Below are positions 1-10,962 of a DNA stretch of 64,000 nt, piece after piece. Made by a program: the position numbers and the translations under genes. Positions within the stretch are counted from its first letter, which is position 1; each line of letters opens with the position of its first letter. The stretch spans positions 372,001 through 436,000 of the forward strand of contig JAZGUH010000358.1 of the NCBI GenBank assembly GCA_037893225.1. Direction: 5' to 3'. The notes beneath the pieces are model-generated. The model was given only the letters and a program-made list of their open reading frames with translations. It was not told the DNA's origin and searched no databases. The DNA comes from Hippasteria phrygiana (taxonomy: Eukaryota; Echinodermata; Asteroidea; Valvatida; Goniasteridae).

Positions 1-486
1 CAAAATAACGCAATACTACTGCAAAATAACGCAATATTTTTGCAAAATAATGCAACAGTTATTGCAAAATTACGTAGCTCTAGAAGTGCCATATTGACTT
101 GTTGAGATCTTGACATATTTTATCTCAGGAGGACGATTATTACAGGCAAGATGAGGACATCCTCGGACAATTTATCACGGGATGACGACATCCTAAGATA
201 ATTTAATCAGAATGTCGTAATCCTGTGAGGATGTTATATTATTATATTATAAATTATCATCCCGTGATAAATTATCACAGGATGTCGCCATCTTACCTGC
301 AATATGTTGTCAACCTGAGATAAAATATGTCAGGATCTCAACAAATCGTATGGCACTTCAGGAGCTCCGTATGGAAAAAAAGCACAATAGTTATTGCGAT
401 ATTAAGCAATAGTATTGCAAAATAACGCATTATTTCGCAAAGTAAGTATTGCGGTATTTCGCAATACTATTGCGTTATTTCACAAA
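1..486. repeat. Foldback element with TTGCGTTATTTTGCAATA-like end repeats
   Basis: The stretch 71-130 is the imperfect reverse complement of 310-371 (for example GTTGAGATCTTGACATATTT against the segment near 320-343), and the inner parts (GGATGACGACATCC and its partner near 270-285) also pair, so the whole piece can fold on a centre near 235. Both outer flanks carry short tandem copies of GCAAAATAACGCAATA, in opposite senses (1-75 and 395-486). This is typical of a non-autonomous foldback or MITE element. No protein is encoded; the left end may extend outside the window. Confidence 0.7.
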
Positions 487-1480
487 AAAATAAAAAATTC
501 ACTAGTAAAACCTGGCACGAAGTACAAGCTTCCGTATTATAGCCTATCATTGGAGCTGAAAATTCAGTACTTATTGGTAGGCTTGGCCTTGATTGATTTT
601 TTTTAATTAAAAAATTGCAAAAGGTTTTTCCTCCACCCCCCAAAAAAATAATTAATCCTGCCCAAAGGAAATCTAGTCTCCTACTGTGTTTAGTAAATAA
701 AAGAAGAATAATACAAGAGGACATCTCTGTGATTGGTGTATTTTTATGCATACTATACATTTTCAGAATGCAGAAAAAGATGAACATTCATTGATTTAAA
801 ACAATGCATTTGTACAAACAGCCTTCATGTCCCCTCCGCTACCAAAAAAAACTCCCTTTGTTTTATCGGTACATAATTTGATTGATGCTACTCCAGTCAA
901 ACTGCAATTTTTTTTTTTTTTTAAAGAGTTACTCAACTTGATTTTTGCAGGTACTCACTGTATCTGTTTCTTGGTATATTTCCTTACCACACTTGATCAG
1001 AAATTGCTTTCTCATGTACATGTATGCGAGAAATTCCAAGCCAAATATTTTTAACTGATATCAATGATTTTTTAAACGCAGCTTTAACATAAAATGTATC
1101 ATACTTGCATAGCTATGCATATACATACACATAAGAAATGGTTGCTTTTAGGAGTGTCAGCGAGTTCATATCAAAGGAGTATATCCCTGGTGTAAATAAC
1201 GTGTACATATTGTAATTTTAACCTGTGTATAAAGGATTGTGGATTTTATTATGCTAATATACTATATGAGGTTCTTTCTGAAAACAAAAATGTGGGTGTT
1301 AGAATTCGGGTGTGCTAACAAGAAAGTAGTGAAAGTTGAGAAATTATTGTATTGGCTTAAATTTGATGGATAACATTTATTTTAGTACGGTGGATAATAC
1401 ATGTACGTGTTTTGGAAGCATGTACATATCGATTGTCACACTACTGGTGCATATCTTGCAATGATACAAATATACATACT
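487..1480. other. Spacer with no gene recognised
   Basis: AT-rich DNA with poly-T and poly-A runs. No convincing exon, RNA gene or dispersed repeat was recognised here. Short open frames lack splice-site or codon support. Confidence 0.6.
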
Positions 1481-1728
1481 AATTCGCGAATAGGGCGACC
1501 GTTTTTGATTATTTTTCAGACCTTAGGGAGACCAGTGGCATTAGGGTGACCGTAAAACGGTCGCCTTAACGCACAACCCCCTTAAATATTGAGAATTTTA
1601 CTGTCGAAAGTGAGTTGTATCGATAGAGGATGGTCCAAAATTCAAATGTACCAAATTTCGTGGGGTTTGAACAGGGAATATTTGGGTTTGTGCACAAGTC
1701 TATGGGACGGTCGCCCTATTAGCTAATT
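1481..1728. mobile_element. MITE with 22-bp terminal inverted repeats (AATAGGGCGACCGT)
   Basis: The left end 1481-1502 and right end 1707-1728 are inverted copies with about four mismatches and share AATAGGGCGACCGT. An internal copy of the same motif is present near 1535-1566. It is about 250 bases long with no coding capacity, so it is a non-autonomous DNA transposon. A similar GGGCGAC vocabulary occurs in the tandem duplication at 21622-22080. Confidence 0.65.
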
Positions 1729-1813
1729 GGCGATAATATATATAACCAGTTTTTTTTTCTTATCCATGTGATTTTGACAAAAATCTTTAGCCCCATAGTG
1801 GGCTACTGTTATG

Positions 1814-2006
1814 CAGAGTTGGAGTCGAGTCCCTGCAAGTCCTTTCACAAGTACTTTCGCAAGCCCAGTCAGAAGTCCTTTCATAAAGCTGGTCACAAGT
1901 AACTAGATGAACAATGACAAAGGAATGCCTTTGTCAAAGCTCATTTGAATAGCTTGTGATTGGGATTAGGACTGGAGGGCTTGTGATGGACTCGACTACA
2001 TCTCTG
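1814..2006. mobile_element. hAT-like MITE, family A (CAGAG...GTCGAGTCC), perfect 8-bp TSD
   Basis: The element starts CAGAGTTGGAGTCGAGTCC and ends GGACTCGACTACATCTCTG, an imperfect inverted pair. It is flanked by the identical 8 bases CTGTTATG at 1806-1813 and 2007-2014. Eight-base target duplications and CAGNG termini are characteristic of hAT transposons. The inside consists of short AAGTCC/GGACTTG subrepeats and no gene. Sister copies lie at 6450-6684 and 45116-45359. Confidence 0.9.
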
Positions 2007-2394
2007 CTGTTATGGAATAAGATAGATTTGTGTGTTGGTTTAACTGATGATGTACAAGCATTGGATACTGGATGCCTTCTTTATGCCTGTTGGAACCGAG
2101 TTCACAGGCTACTCGGCCATACAGTCGATGATTTAAATTGCTCTTCAGTCACACACACAACACGCAAACCCTTCAGTCATGGCCATGCCCAGGGTGGCTT
2201 CAAAACATCGGTGTAAGGGGATGAGGAATTACCGCTCTAGTAATTTAATCTAGCTCTGTCAAACCCTCTTTAAACATGCAGCTTCATTAAAAGTGAAATA
2301 TCTACCTGATAGTTACATTTGTGTGCATTTGTTCTGGTTAAAACACTAGTGTCAGATGTACTGAATACACTTGTTTGTTCATTGGTGTTGAATG

Positions 2395-2912
2395 ATGTGT
2401 CTTAAGAAACAAGGTGATCCGTGGGTTACACGTGTCGCCTTTGTTTTGGTCACTGCATAGCATTTGCAACTTTTCAAATAAGAGCAATTTTACATTTTAA
2501 GCCTATTTTATAACTTGACCTCAAATGACCTTTGACTTCACTATTGTATGACAGTTAACTAACACAATGCACCTAAGACCCAAGTTCGATTGCAATTGGA
2601 CTTCAATTTTACATTTTCAGCCTTTTTTTTTACCACTTGACCTCCAATGACCTTTATGTGACCTGTAACATCAACCTCATATAAATGTTTCCATGTTGCA
2701 CCTAAGGCTCAAATTTGATTGCAATTGGACTTCAACTTTTCAAATGGGGCCAATTTTACTTGACCTCAGATGACCTTTGACCTCATTAACATATGAAGGT
2801 TCCAATTGGACTTCCAACATTTCAAATGAAAGCAAAAACTTAACCTAAAACTTTAACATACGGGCCACACGGACAGGTAAGTGCCCCCAAAACATTCGTA
2901 TAGGCGACACAA
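2395..2912. repeat. Dispersed repeat rich in TGACCT half-sites, copy 1
   Basis: This begins AACAAGGTGATCCGTGG and ends near TTCGTATAGGCGACACAAA. A second copy with the same order of motifs lies at 36505-37120. Inside are several pieces of the form TGACCTCAAATGACCTTTGA spaced about 100 bases apart. These are nuclear-receptor-like AGGTCA half-sites in tandem. No coding frame is supported. Confidence 0.65.
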
Positions 2913-2917
2913 AAATA

Positions 2918-2931
2918 GGGGGGGGGGGGGG
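2918..2931 (+). repeat. Poly-G tract (14 G)
   Basis: Uninterrupted run of 14 G directly after the TGACCT-rich repeat. Similar runs punctuate the window (about 3211, 10668, 12020, 29866). Confidence 0.9.
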
Positions 2932-2977
2932 CAAAGATGGGCTAGTGTAAATTGTACCAATTGCTCATTTAAACCCC

Positions 2978-3040
2978 AACAGTCCTGAATCCTCCAAGTT
3001 TAATATGATTTTCCACACACCCTAGGGTTAAAAATGTCTT
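2978..3040. repeat. Fragment of the AATCCTCC / TTAGGGTTAA element family
   Basis: Carries CAGTCCTGAATCCTCCAA followed by a segment ending CCCTAGGGTTAAA. Related fragments lie at 5790-5852, 43405-43468 and 54153-54226, and a large version with an internal array lies at 11569-11934. Confidence 0.5.
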
Positions 3041-3750
3041 TCAGATTTGAAACTCACAAAACCCTGCTAAACCATTCATGACAATTTGCAATTAGTACAA
3101 CCTTTTAATTTTGAGAGGCATTCCCTCTCTCCTTTGCAAGAATTAGATACATGTGTACTACGGAATGCCCTCTTGATTACTAGTGGTGCGCACTATTAAA
3201 ATTGCAGGGGAGGGGGGGGGGGGGAGGGGAATACTAAACTGACACACAATGACGAAATGGACAAGAATTTTGCTTTATACACGAACATTTGTTGTTATTA
3301 GAAATACTGTGAATTTGTAGGTTCTTCTGCACAATCAAAACCTTACGACAAAAGTACAGGTTGCATTTGTGACGTCTAACCCCAATACATTAATGGGATC
3401 ATTGATCAGTACATTTTTTTTAAACTCTCATATGGCCATTACATTAAAAAGAAATATTACTCCTTTATTACACAGCAACAGTAACAGCAGCTATTTGCTA
3501 ATCATGGGTAGATTTATGTAGAGAAATTCAACCTGTTCTGAGAAAACTCCAAACTGACATTTTAAAATTGACCCTGTACTTTCGTGGTCCCCCCACACCT
3601 AGATCCACCCCTGAAATAAGGCAAAGGTCATGACATCGGGAATAGTATCAATCAATGACAATTGGTTTACCACTGGTTGATTTGTGATGTACATGAACCT
3701 TACACCTGCGCAATCACATCCAAATGGAGTGAACATTTTCTGTTTTGTTT
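3041..3750. other. Spacer with no gene recognised
   Basis: AT-rich spacer with one interrupted G-rich tract near 3209-3230. No exon, RNA or clear transposon end was found. Confidence 0.55.
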
Positions 3751-3898
3751 CAGTGTTACAGTATACAAATAATGAATGTTTATGAGTGCAATGGTAAGAA
3801 TAATTTCATGAGGTGAATGTTCCATCTGTCACCGGATTAAATTATTCTTTCCATTGCATGAATGTGAAACATTCATTATTTGTTTTATACAATGCCTG
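3751..3898. mobile_element. Short palindromic MITE
   Basis: Arms 3751-3805 and 3840-3898 are inverted copies (ACAAATAATGAATGTTT on the left, AAACATTCATTATTTGT on the right). It is followed by an A-rich run at about 3909. There is no coding capacity. Confidence 0.7.
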
Positions 3899-4126
3899 AA
3901 TAAATCCTAAAAAAAAAAAAAAAAAGTTGTCCAGTTCCCAATCAGCTAAAGCTTCAAACTGTTGTTCCTGCGTGTCTTGCAGATTTGTTTCTTTGTGTTA
4001 GCAGCGTCAGCATCACCGAGTTATTTCATCGTCTGATATTTCATCGTCTGTTACAACAAACGGTGATTCGCAAACATCGTCTGACAGCTGTGGTGTAGCG
4101 CCATCATTAGACCCAAGACGTAATGG

Positions 4127-4223
4127 CTTTGTTTACTTGTGCGCTTTCCTATGGGAGCCAGGTCAGGACGCCATACAATCGTCACTACCTGGCTCCCATA
4201 GGAAGGCACACATGTAAACAAAG
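4127..4223. mobile_element. Hairpin MITE with 37-bp arms
   Basis: CTTTCCTATGGGAGCCAGGT in the left arm and ACCTGGCTCCCATAGGAAG in the right arm are almost perfect inverted copies. The arms span about 4127-4163 and 4187-4223 with a loop of roughly 23 bases. Confidence 0.75.
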
Positions 4224-4311
4224 TGTGACATCATTACATATTGAGTCTATTGGGTGACCGTGGAATGGAAGTTCCATTCACTGTTGAATAAAACTTCTAT
4301 TTTTGTGGTGC

Positions 4312-4495
4312 AGCCGTGACGTGTGCGATGGGACGAATAATTCAATGACACTTGATCAACGATCCACCAATCAGATGACAGGGATTTATTCAGGCTTAGA
4401 TAATATTTGCTATAAAATACTAACCCCCCAAACCAATTCATTTCTGCAAATTACAGCAAAAGCAAACGTCGTATACATGTACTACCTTTAACTAT
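4312..4495. repeat. Two dispersed repeat fragments
   Basis: 4312-4400 is homologous in inverse orientation to 54595-54665, sharing GATGGGACGAATAATTCAAT and ATCAACGATCCACCAATCAG. 4407-4495 matches the right end of the family at 27005-27427, 32556-32967 and 36473-37712, with CTATAAAATACTAACCCC and ACAGCAAAAGCAAACG. No gene is present. Confidence 0.6.
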
Positions 4496-5575
4496 AGTCC
4501 TTGATTGAACTTGCTCATGGCGGCACCTACAGTCACAGGTTTGAAGAGATTACACGTATCGTGACTCCCTTCACCAAAGTTTTCATATAGCCCCCTAAGG
4601 CTCTTCCACAAAATAATAACATGATTTCCACGACATGAAGCAACTCTAATGACATACTGTCTTGGCAGATTTGTGGATAGAATCGTGAACGACAGAGTTG
4701 TAAAATCAATCAATCACAAGTCAGCTCACAAGCTACAGGGGATGAACAATGACAAAGGAATGGTTTTCTAACAATTTAAAAGCTTGTGACTTGATTTGAG
4801 ACCAGACTGGCGATGTGACTTGTGATTGACTTGTTTACAACTATGATGAGCGATGTACATTGAAAACGTGCATGTGCCCAGGCTCCTGGGGTACTTTTGG
4901 CGGTCATAACCAAGAACTGGTTTGATTCTTTCTTGTTGGCGAATTTCTTTGGGAGTTTTAAAAATAGACAAGAATTACGTACCACAGTGAAATACTGAAA
5001 TACCAGGAATGATTAACCAAAGAGAAATAAGAGATGACCACCAAAACGCACCCCTGCTGTCGTGAACAAAATAATGCATTTATGATTTTTGTGAAATCTG
5101 TATTTATTTCTACACATCTGTACTGCTGTATTTGGGGGAAATTTCCGTATGGAATACAACTGACAGGTATGTATAAACTGAGTCTATTTTTACAAAACGG
5201 CAAAATACTCAACAATAAGGCTGCATCCATCAGGTTAAAAATGTAACTGTTGCATTTGGAATGCTCCTTCTGCATAGTTTACTTGGGAGTTTATTAATAT
5301 GGTGTCCATAACCTCCAAATCCTTCGTACTTATTTGGCAATATTGTTTAGGCTCCCTACATTTCCTAAAATGTGTGCTGCACTGAAAGTAGATAAAGAGT
5401 GCCCTCTATCATGCACGACTCACATGACGTCAGATGCATCATTTCTGTAATACATTCCCCCGACTTCTATCAACAACAACCCATCAACTGGGCTATGGGC
5501 CCGTTAGAGTTTTTGTGCAGCCAACCGCACACGGGTCTGGTATCCAGTCAGTTGCATGGGATACATCTGGGCTCG
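4496..5575. other. 3' flank of C1D, no further gene recognised
   Basis: Lies downstream of the C1D stop on the minus strand, so its right part may be 3' untranslated region. A clear AATAAA on the minus strand was not assigned. Near 4498 a sequence TCCTTGATTGAACTTGCTCA resembles the right terminal repeat of the element at 22841-23401. Confidence 0.5.
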
Positions 5576-5646
5576 TCACCTTTTCTTTGATGGGCCTGAC
5601 TCCGTGTCATCCGTGGACTTCCGCTTCCCCTTGTTTTTGCCTTTTT
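5576..5646 (-). CDS. C1D: C1D coding exon 6 (terminal)
   Basis: The acceptor is CCTTTCGTTCCCACAG. It joins phase 1 to exon 5 to give KEKGKNKGKRKSTDD, then a tail ending SKKR and a TGA at 5576-5578. The Lys-rich C terminus is the expected RNA-binding/nuclear tail of C1D proteins. It is the choice that keeps the frame; reading through exon 5 instead would end at 7443. Confidence 0.9.
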
Positions 5647-8600
5647 CTGTGGGAACGAAAGGCCCGTTATAACTTCACTAATACAATTCACTGATTTCAG
5701 CCTCACACCAGTATTTCCCGAGTTGTGCAACGCCTTCAGATCCTGCACTCGGGATATCCCGGGATGTATGTGTACTCCAAGTATGTGGGATTTGAAGTCC
5801 CAAATCCTCCAATTTCAATATGGTTTTGCATGCACCCTAGGGGGTTAGGGTTAAATACATGGTGTAGCACTGTACGCTAATGATGCCAAAATGTCGCTAT
5901 GAATATTCATGCTTATAGTGTGCATGCATGGAACTTGCCTCCTGCTGCCGTATGCACGTGCAATGACATGACATGACATGACATGACATGACCTGACCTG
6001 ACCTGACCTGACCTGACCTGACCTGACCTGACCTGACCTGACCTGACCTGACCTGACCTGACCTGACCTGACCTGACCTGACCTGACCTGACCTGACCTG
6101 ACCTGACCTGACCTGACCTGACCTGACCTGACCTGACCTGACCTGGGAATCATACATTTAAGAGCTGTTCATTTTCGAGTAATTTAGTATTCAAATATTC
6201 GAAACTGGGTTTGACAAAATATTTGAATATTCGATACTCGCCGATCAAGTTTTTCACTGCATGCCGTGCCGGTAAAATTGCACGTAAAAGCACACCGGTG
6301 TTTTACGTGTGGCGATCAATATTATGGACTGTTCGATTGGCATATTTTTGCATGCCCCTGTTGTATCGAGGGTTTTACGGATGGGAACAATAAACCTCCG
6401 TCCACAAAAAGTTATGATTGACAAAAATGCGGCATTTGACTCTGCTAAGCAGGGCTGTAGTCGAGTCCCTGCAAGTCTTTTCACAAGTCCTTTTGCAAGT
6501 CCAGTCACAAGTCCAGTCATAAAGCCAGTCACAAGTAACTGGACGAACAATGACAAAGAAATGCCTTTGTCAAAGCTCATTTGAATAGCTTGTGATTGGA
6601 ATTAGGACTGGAGGGCTTGTGATGGACTTGCAGGGACTTACAGGGACTTGTGATGGACTTGTGATGGACTCGACTACAGCCCTGCTGCTAAGTGCTGTAA
6701 CTTTTCTATTAAAATAGCATCAGAGTCGTATCTGTACGTGCATATATATCTTTTCGAATATTCGAACCGGCAAAATGGTATTCCAATATTCAGTTGACGA
6801 TCGAATATTCGATATATTCGGGACAGCCCAAATACATTTGAAGATTCCAAGGTCAGCTTGTGTCATCGGGTCTTGTCCAGGTTCAGGCAACTGAATGCTG
6901 GATGGAATGGAGAATGCTCAGCACCTGGCCCGTTCTAGTCCTCAGTTTTAATGCTTCCAAAGATCAAAGTGTTGTTTGGGATATTTGTGCGTAGTGTGGG
7001 TGTGAAACTTCAAACTTTCACAAGGTGACGACATGAACTGACCTGGGATACTATGAATACGTGCCATGGAGACAAACGTGCGATGCATGGCCAGGTCGGG
7101 TCGGGTCGGGTCAGGTCATGTATGTACAATGCGTGTTTGGATGATAGAATGGTGAATGTTATGTGTCTGGTCTGTGCACACCCTTATATAATTTCTGGGG
7201 ATCTATTTTTATGTCAATTGGCTAATAATAATGAACAGTGCTATAGCAAGGTTTAAAGGGTTGTTAGGCTGATACATGAATTTCTTTTTGAAAATGTTAT
7301 CAGTCCTTTGTGTAAGACCCGACAAATTTCATTTTGTTTACCATTTTACCAGTAAACAGAATGGAGAAAACAGTTAGCAGAGTTGTAGGAGGGTTTTGAC
7401 TTGCACATTCCCATATACGACCCTGAGAGGTTTTGACATTTTTCAGAAATGACGAAGAGGGCTTAAAGTTTTACCTTTAGCGTCATACAATGCAGCATTC
7501 ACAAAACGCTTGGCCGCTCCTTTGTCCAATCTGGCAGCTGAAAACAAAAAACAATCCAGAGTTAAAATGTTGTCTAGTTACATTGCTGTGCTGTACTCGC
7601 TTGGTGCACACATAGCCCCCGCAGCGCCGAATACACAACCAACTTCTCCATTGGGGTGACTACATTGTCATTAGAATGTTCAAAAGATAACTCTCTCCCC
7701 CACCCCCCAAACACCCCACTGCATTATTGAAGACCAAACCTTACGGTTCGAGACCGAGAAGAGACCTGATGAGTTTGAGACTGTGATGAGAGCAAGACCA
7801 AACAAATCTGAGACTGTGGCCAAGACGGAGACTTGCCTCAAGATTACCAACGCTGCTTGACTGACAAAACTGGGTAGGGCTGTCCCGAATATTCGAATAT
7901 TCTATCGTCAACCGAATATTTGAATATTCGAATACCTTTTTGCCGGTTGAAATATTCGAAAAAATATATAGGCACGTACAGATATGACTCTGATGCTATT
8001 TTAGAACAAAAGTTACGGAGTTTAGCAGTGTCAAATGCCACATTTTTGTCGAAGGTAACTTTTTTGAGTCCAGAGGTTTTGTTCCCGTCCGTAAAACCCT
8101 TGACACTTGTAAACAAATATACTTGCAAAAACGCAGGCTGAAGTTTCTTATCAGAACGTTACGTACCCATAATGATCTTGATACAACGGGTGCATGTAAA
8201 CAGACATTGATCAAGCAGTCCATAATATCGATCGCCGCACGTAAAACACCGGCGTAATGGTGCGGCATGCAGTTGCAGCTGACGTGTGAAAACCTGATCG
8301 GCGAGTATCAAATATTCGGTCAAATCCAGTTTCGGATAATCGAATACTGAATTATTCGAAAATGAACAGCCCTAAAACTGGGAAATTCCTTTTCAAACCT
8401 TGATGGGCCAGCGGGAAGGCTAGTGATTTTTTGGAGTGAGCCCTGTCACCCTCTAGCTATGCGTTTGATAATGAATTTTTGCAGTCAACACAAACTACAC
8501 AGTGTGTTGGATACTGTATTCAGCAGGGTAGCAGCTAAATATACCTGTTGGATTTTGTCATATTTAGGAGGGTTGGAGCAGACTTCCAGTAAAATTTTAG

Positions 8601-10928
8601 TTGGATTTAGTTGGATTTGGCAGGGCTCATACAAACAAATAACTGTTGTATTTTGTTGGATTCAGCAGGGTAGCTACAAAATACCAAGGCTGGTGTGTAG
8701 GTGGTACACTGCAGAATCCAACAACATTTGCTGTTGGATTTTGTTGTATTTAACAGGCTTCTCATTTGTAGGATGTAGCAGGGTCATATGAACAACACTG
8801 AATGGGGTTAGGGTTACACATTTATATTTTTTACAGTCACCTGAAGGGCCCATTAAAATGAAACTGCAATATGGGTTGGTGACATGATGAATGTTTTTAC
8901 ACAGCAGCCTTGTCATGACCGTGAATGCAAAGGGTTGCAATGACACTGGATAAAATATTGCAGGAATTCCCAAGAAACGCTCACCTTTCTCTTTGTCCAT
9001 GATTTCTCTGACTCTGTTCATGTACTTCTGTATACGCCCCTGAAAGAGATAAAAACAACAACAAAAATGACGTCATGGTTGCTTATTAAAACCCTCCTGT
9101 TCTCAAGGCCAAAATGGAACTAGCTACCCTATATATCAAAACCTATCAAGTGACAGGTTGAAACACACACAAACTGTGAGAGTTGGTGTTTAGAGTTTTT
9201 GATAGGCTGTGATAGTTATAAGTATAGGAGGGTTAATTACTTATTACCGAATTTCCATTCTTTTAAAAAAACAGACTGTCCGACAGAGTCCTACTATTAT
9301 AACTATCACAACCTATCAAAAAAACCAACCCCCTTCCTCTCCCATGGCTTGTGTGTTACAACCTCTTACTTGATAGGTTTTGGCACCGAGAGAGGGAGGG
9401 TTAATTGCAATAATAAAGTATTATAATGTGTTTGTGAAAAGGATCTTAGGTTATACTAAAAAAAGGATGAGACAAATTGCAAATGAGAGTAAGGCTGTAG
9501 AAAGCTTATAAAAGATGCACTACCTGACCTAGCGGAAAGTGATGGAGTTCAGAATCAGAAATGGGAGTTTGGAATTAGACTTGGGTTGTGAATATCAACA
9601 GTTATTATTTATGTGCTTATTCTAAACTTTCATTAAAAAACACAAAATGTGCAATCGCTTATTCCTCTGTAGCCGGATGACGGCTATAGCTGCGATGCGA
9701 GGAAGGACACCTGGGCCGGTTGACATGAACAGCGGCATTTCTGCTCACACATAATCCATTCATTACTCATCTATATTGTTCTTGAAAGAGAGTGTAATGA
9801 ATAGATGGGCTTTTCAAACAAAGCTTTCATTCACAGGGGGGTGGGTGGGGGGCCGCTCAGTGTGCGATGAATAGGGCTACTCTTTTAAGTGTGGTGCCTA
9901 TTGTTCACGTTTACGCTTGGCTGCACAGCCCCTTCAGTGAGAGCCCCGCACTCCGGCATTCTACCAATAACAAGGGCTCAGTAATGAAATACAGTGTGAT
10001 GAAATACACGGTCAATAAAGTATATAAATAAAAGCAGCTTTACGGTATAATGAGTCGGCAATACTAATTTAGTATAACATAAATTCACTTAACTACATGT
10101 AAAAAACATAAAGACAAAATCAAAACTGGAATGCATCTGATTTGAACCGGATTTGAACCTGTGACAGCTATGACCAGCGGTCTACCAGTCGTGCTATCTT
10201 ACCTTCCGTTTGTGGTCTCCCATTATGTCAATACTTTCATTCAAGTGTACAAGTACTATACTATGCGTGCATATTTACCAGTTCATGCTTGATTGGGTGG
10301 TCCCGTGGATTAACTCCTTGTGTGCAGAGGTACACTGAAACAAGACAGAGAGAAAAATGGTTCTCTAGGCTTTTGGGAAAGCAACAAGTATTTTTTAGGA
10401 GCAACCAGTCATCTAAGACAAACTGCATCGTCCTGTACCTCCTTTTTTAATACTTAATTTATACAGTCTGGCTGCAAAGATATTTGTTTAATGGTGACCG
10501 GATAAAACCTGATCAAGCTGAAACTTTTTTTGGGAGGACCACAACAAGACAACATAGTGACAGTCAAGTACTTTGCAGAAACAAATTAAGTAGGAATGTG
10601 TGGTGGTAAATGATCACATTTTGCAGAACTGTTTTCAATCAGTGACGGCGATTTCTCCTCAAGGTTGGGGGGGGGGGGGGGGGGAGGAGGAAAAAAACAC
10701 ACAACCAACAATAATTGATAAGCATTTCGTACTCGGTGTCTCTTGTGTATCCTGGGAAATATTTGAAAATGTGTGCTGATCTTTGTGTATTTTGGTGCAT
10801 ACTGGTGCAAGTAAGAGCCAATGACCCATAAAATGTATGACATGGGGGAATTATTGTTATTATTTTATAATTTTTTTTTTAAATTTTTGGGAGGGGGAAC
10901 TCTCATAGCCGTCCCCTCCTAGCAAAAT

Positions 10929-10962
<34 letters not shown>

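Noticed and set aside
3940..4090. Minus-strand stretch reading SDDEI-type acidic repeats
   Set aside because: Only about 30 codons, no splice sites or family match; possibly a transposon protein remnant but not supportable.
5434..5694. Plus-strand open frame over 5434-5694
   Set aside because: It is antisense to the C1D terminal exon and inherits its openness from that coding sequence.
5851..6157. Minus-strand frames made of RSGQV repeats
   Set aside because: Translation of the TGACC pentanucleotide array; no start or splice context.
7443..7537. C1D ending by read-through of exon 5 to a TGA at 7443
   Set aside because: The donor AAAG/GTAAAA is good and joining it to 5646 gives a phase-consistent Lys-rich tail like other C1D proteins.
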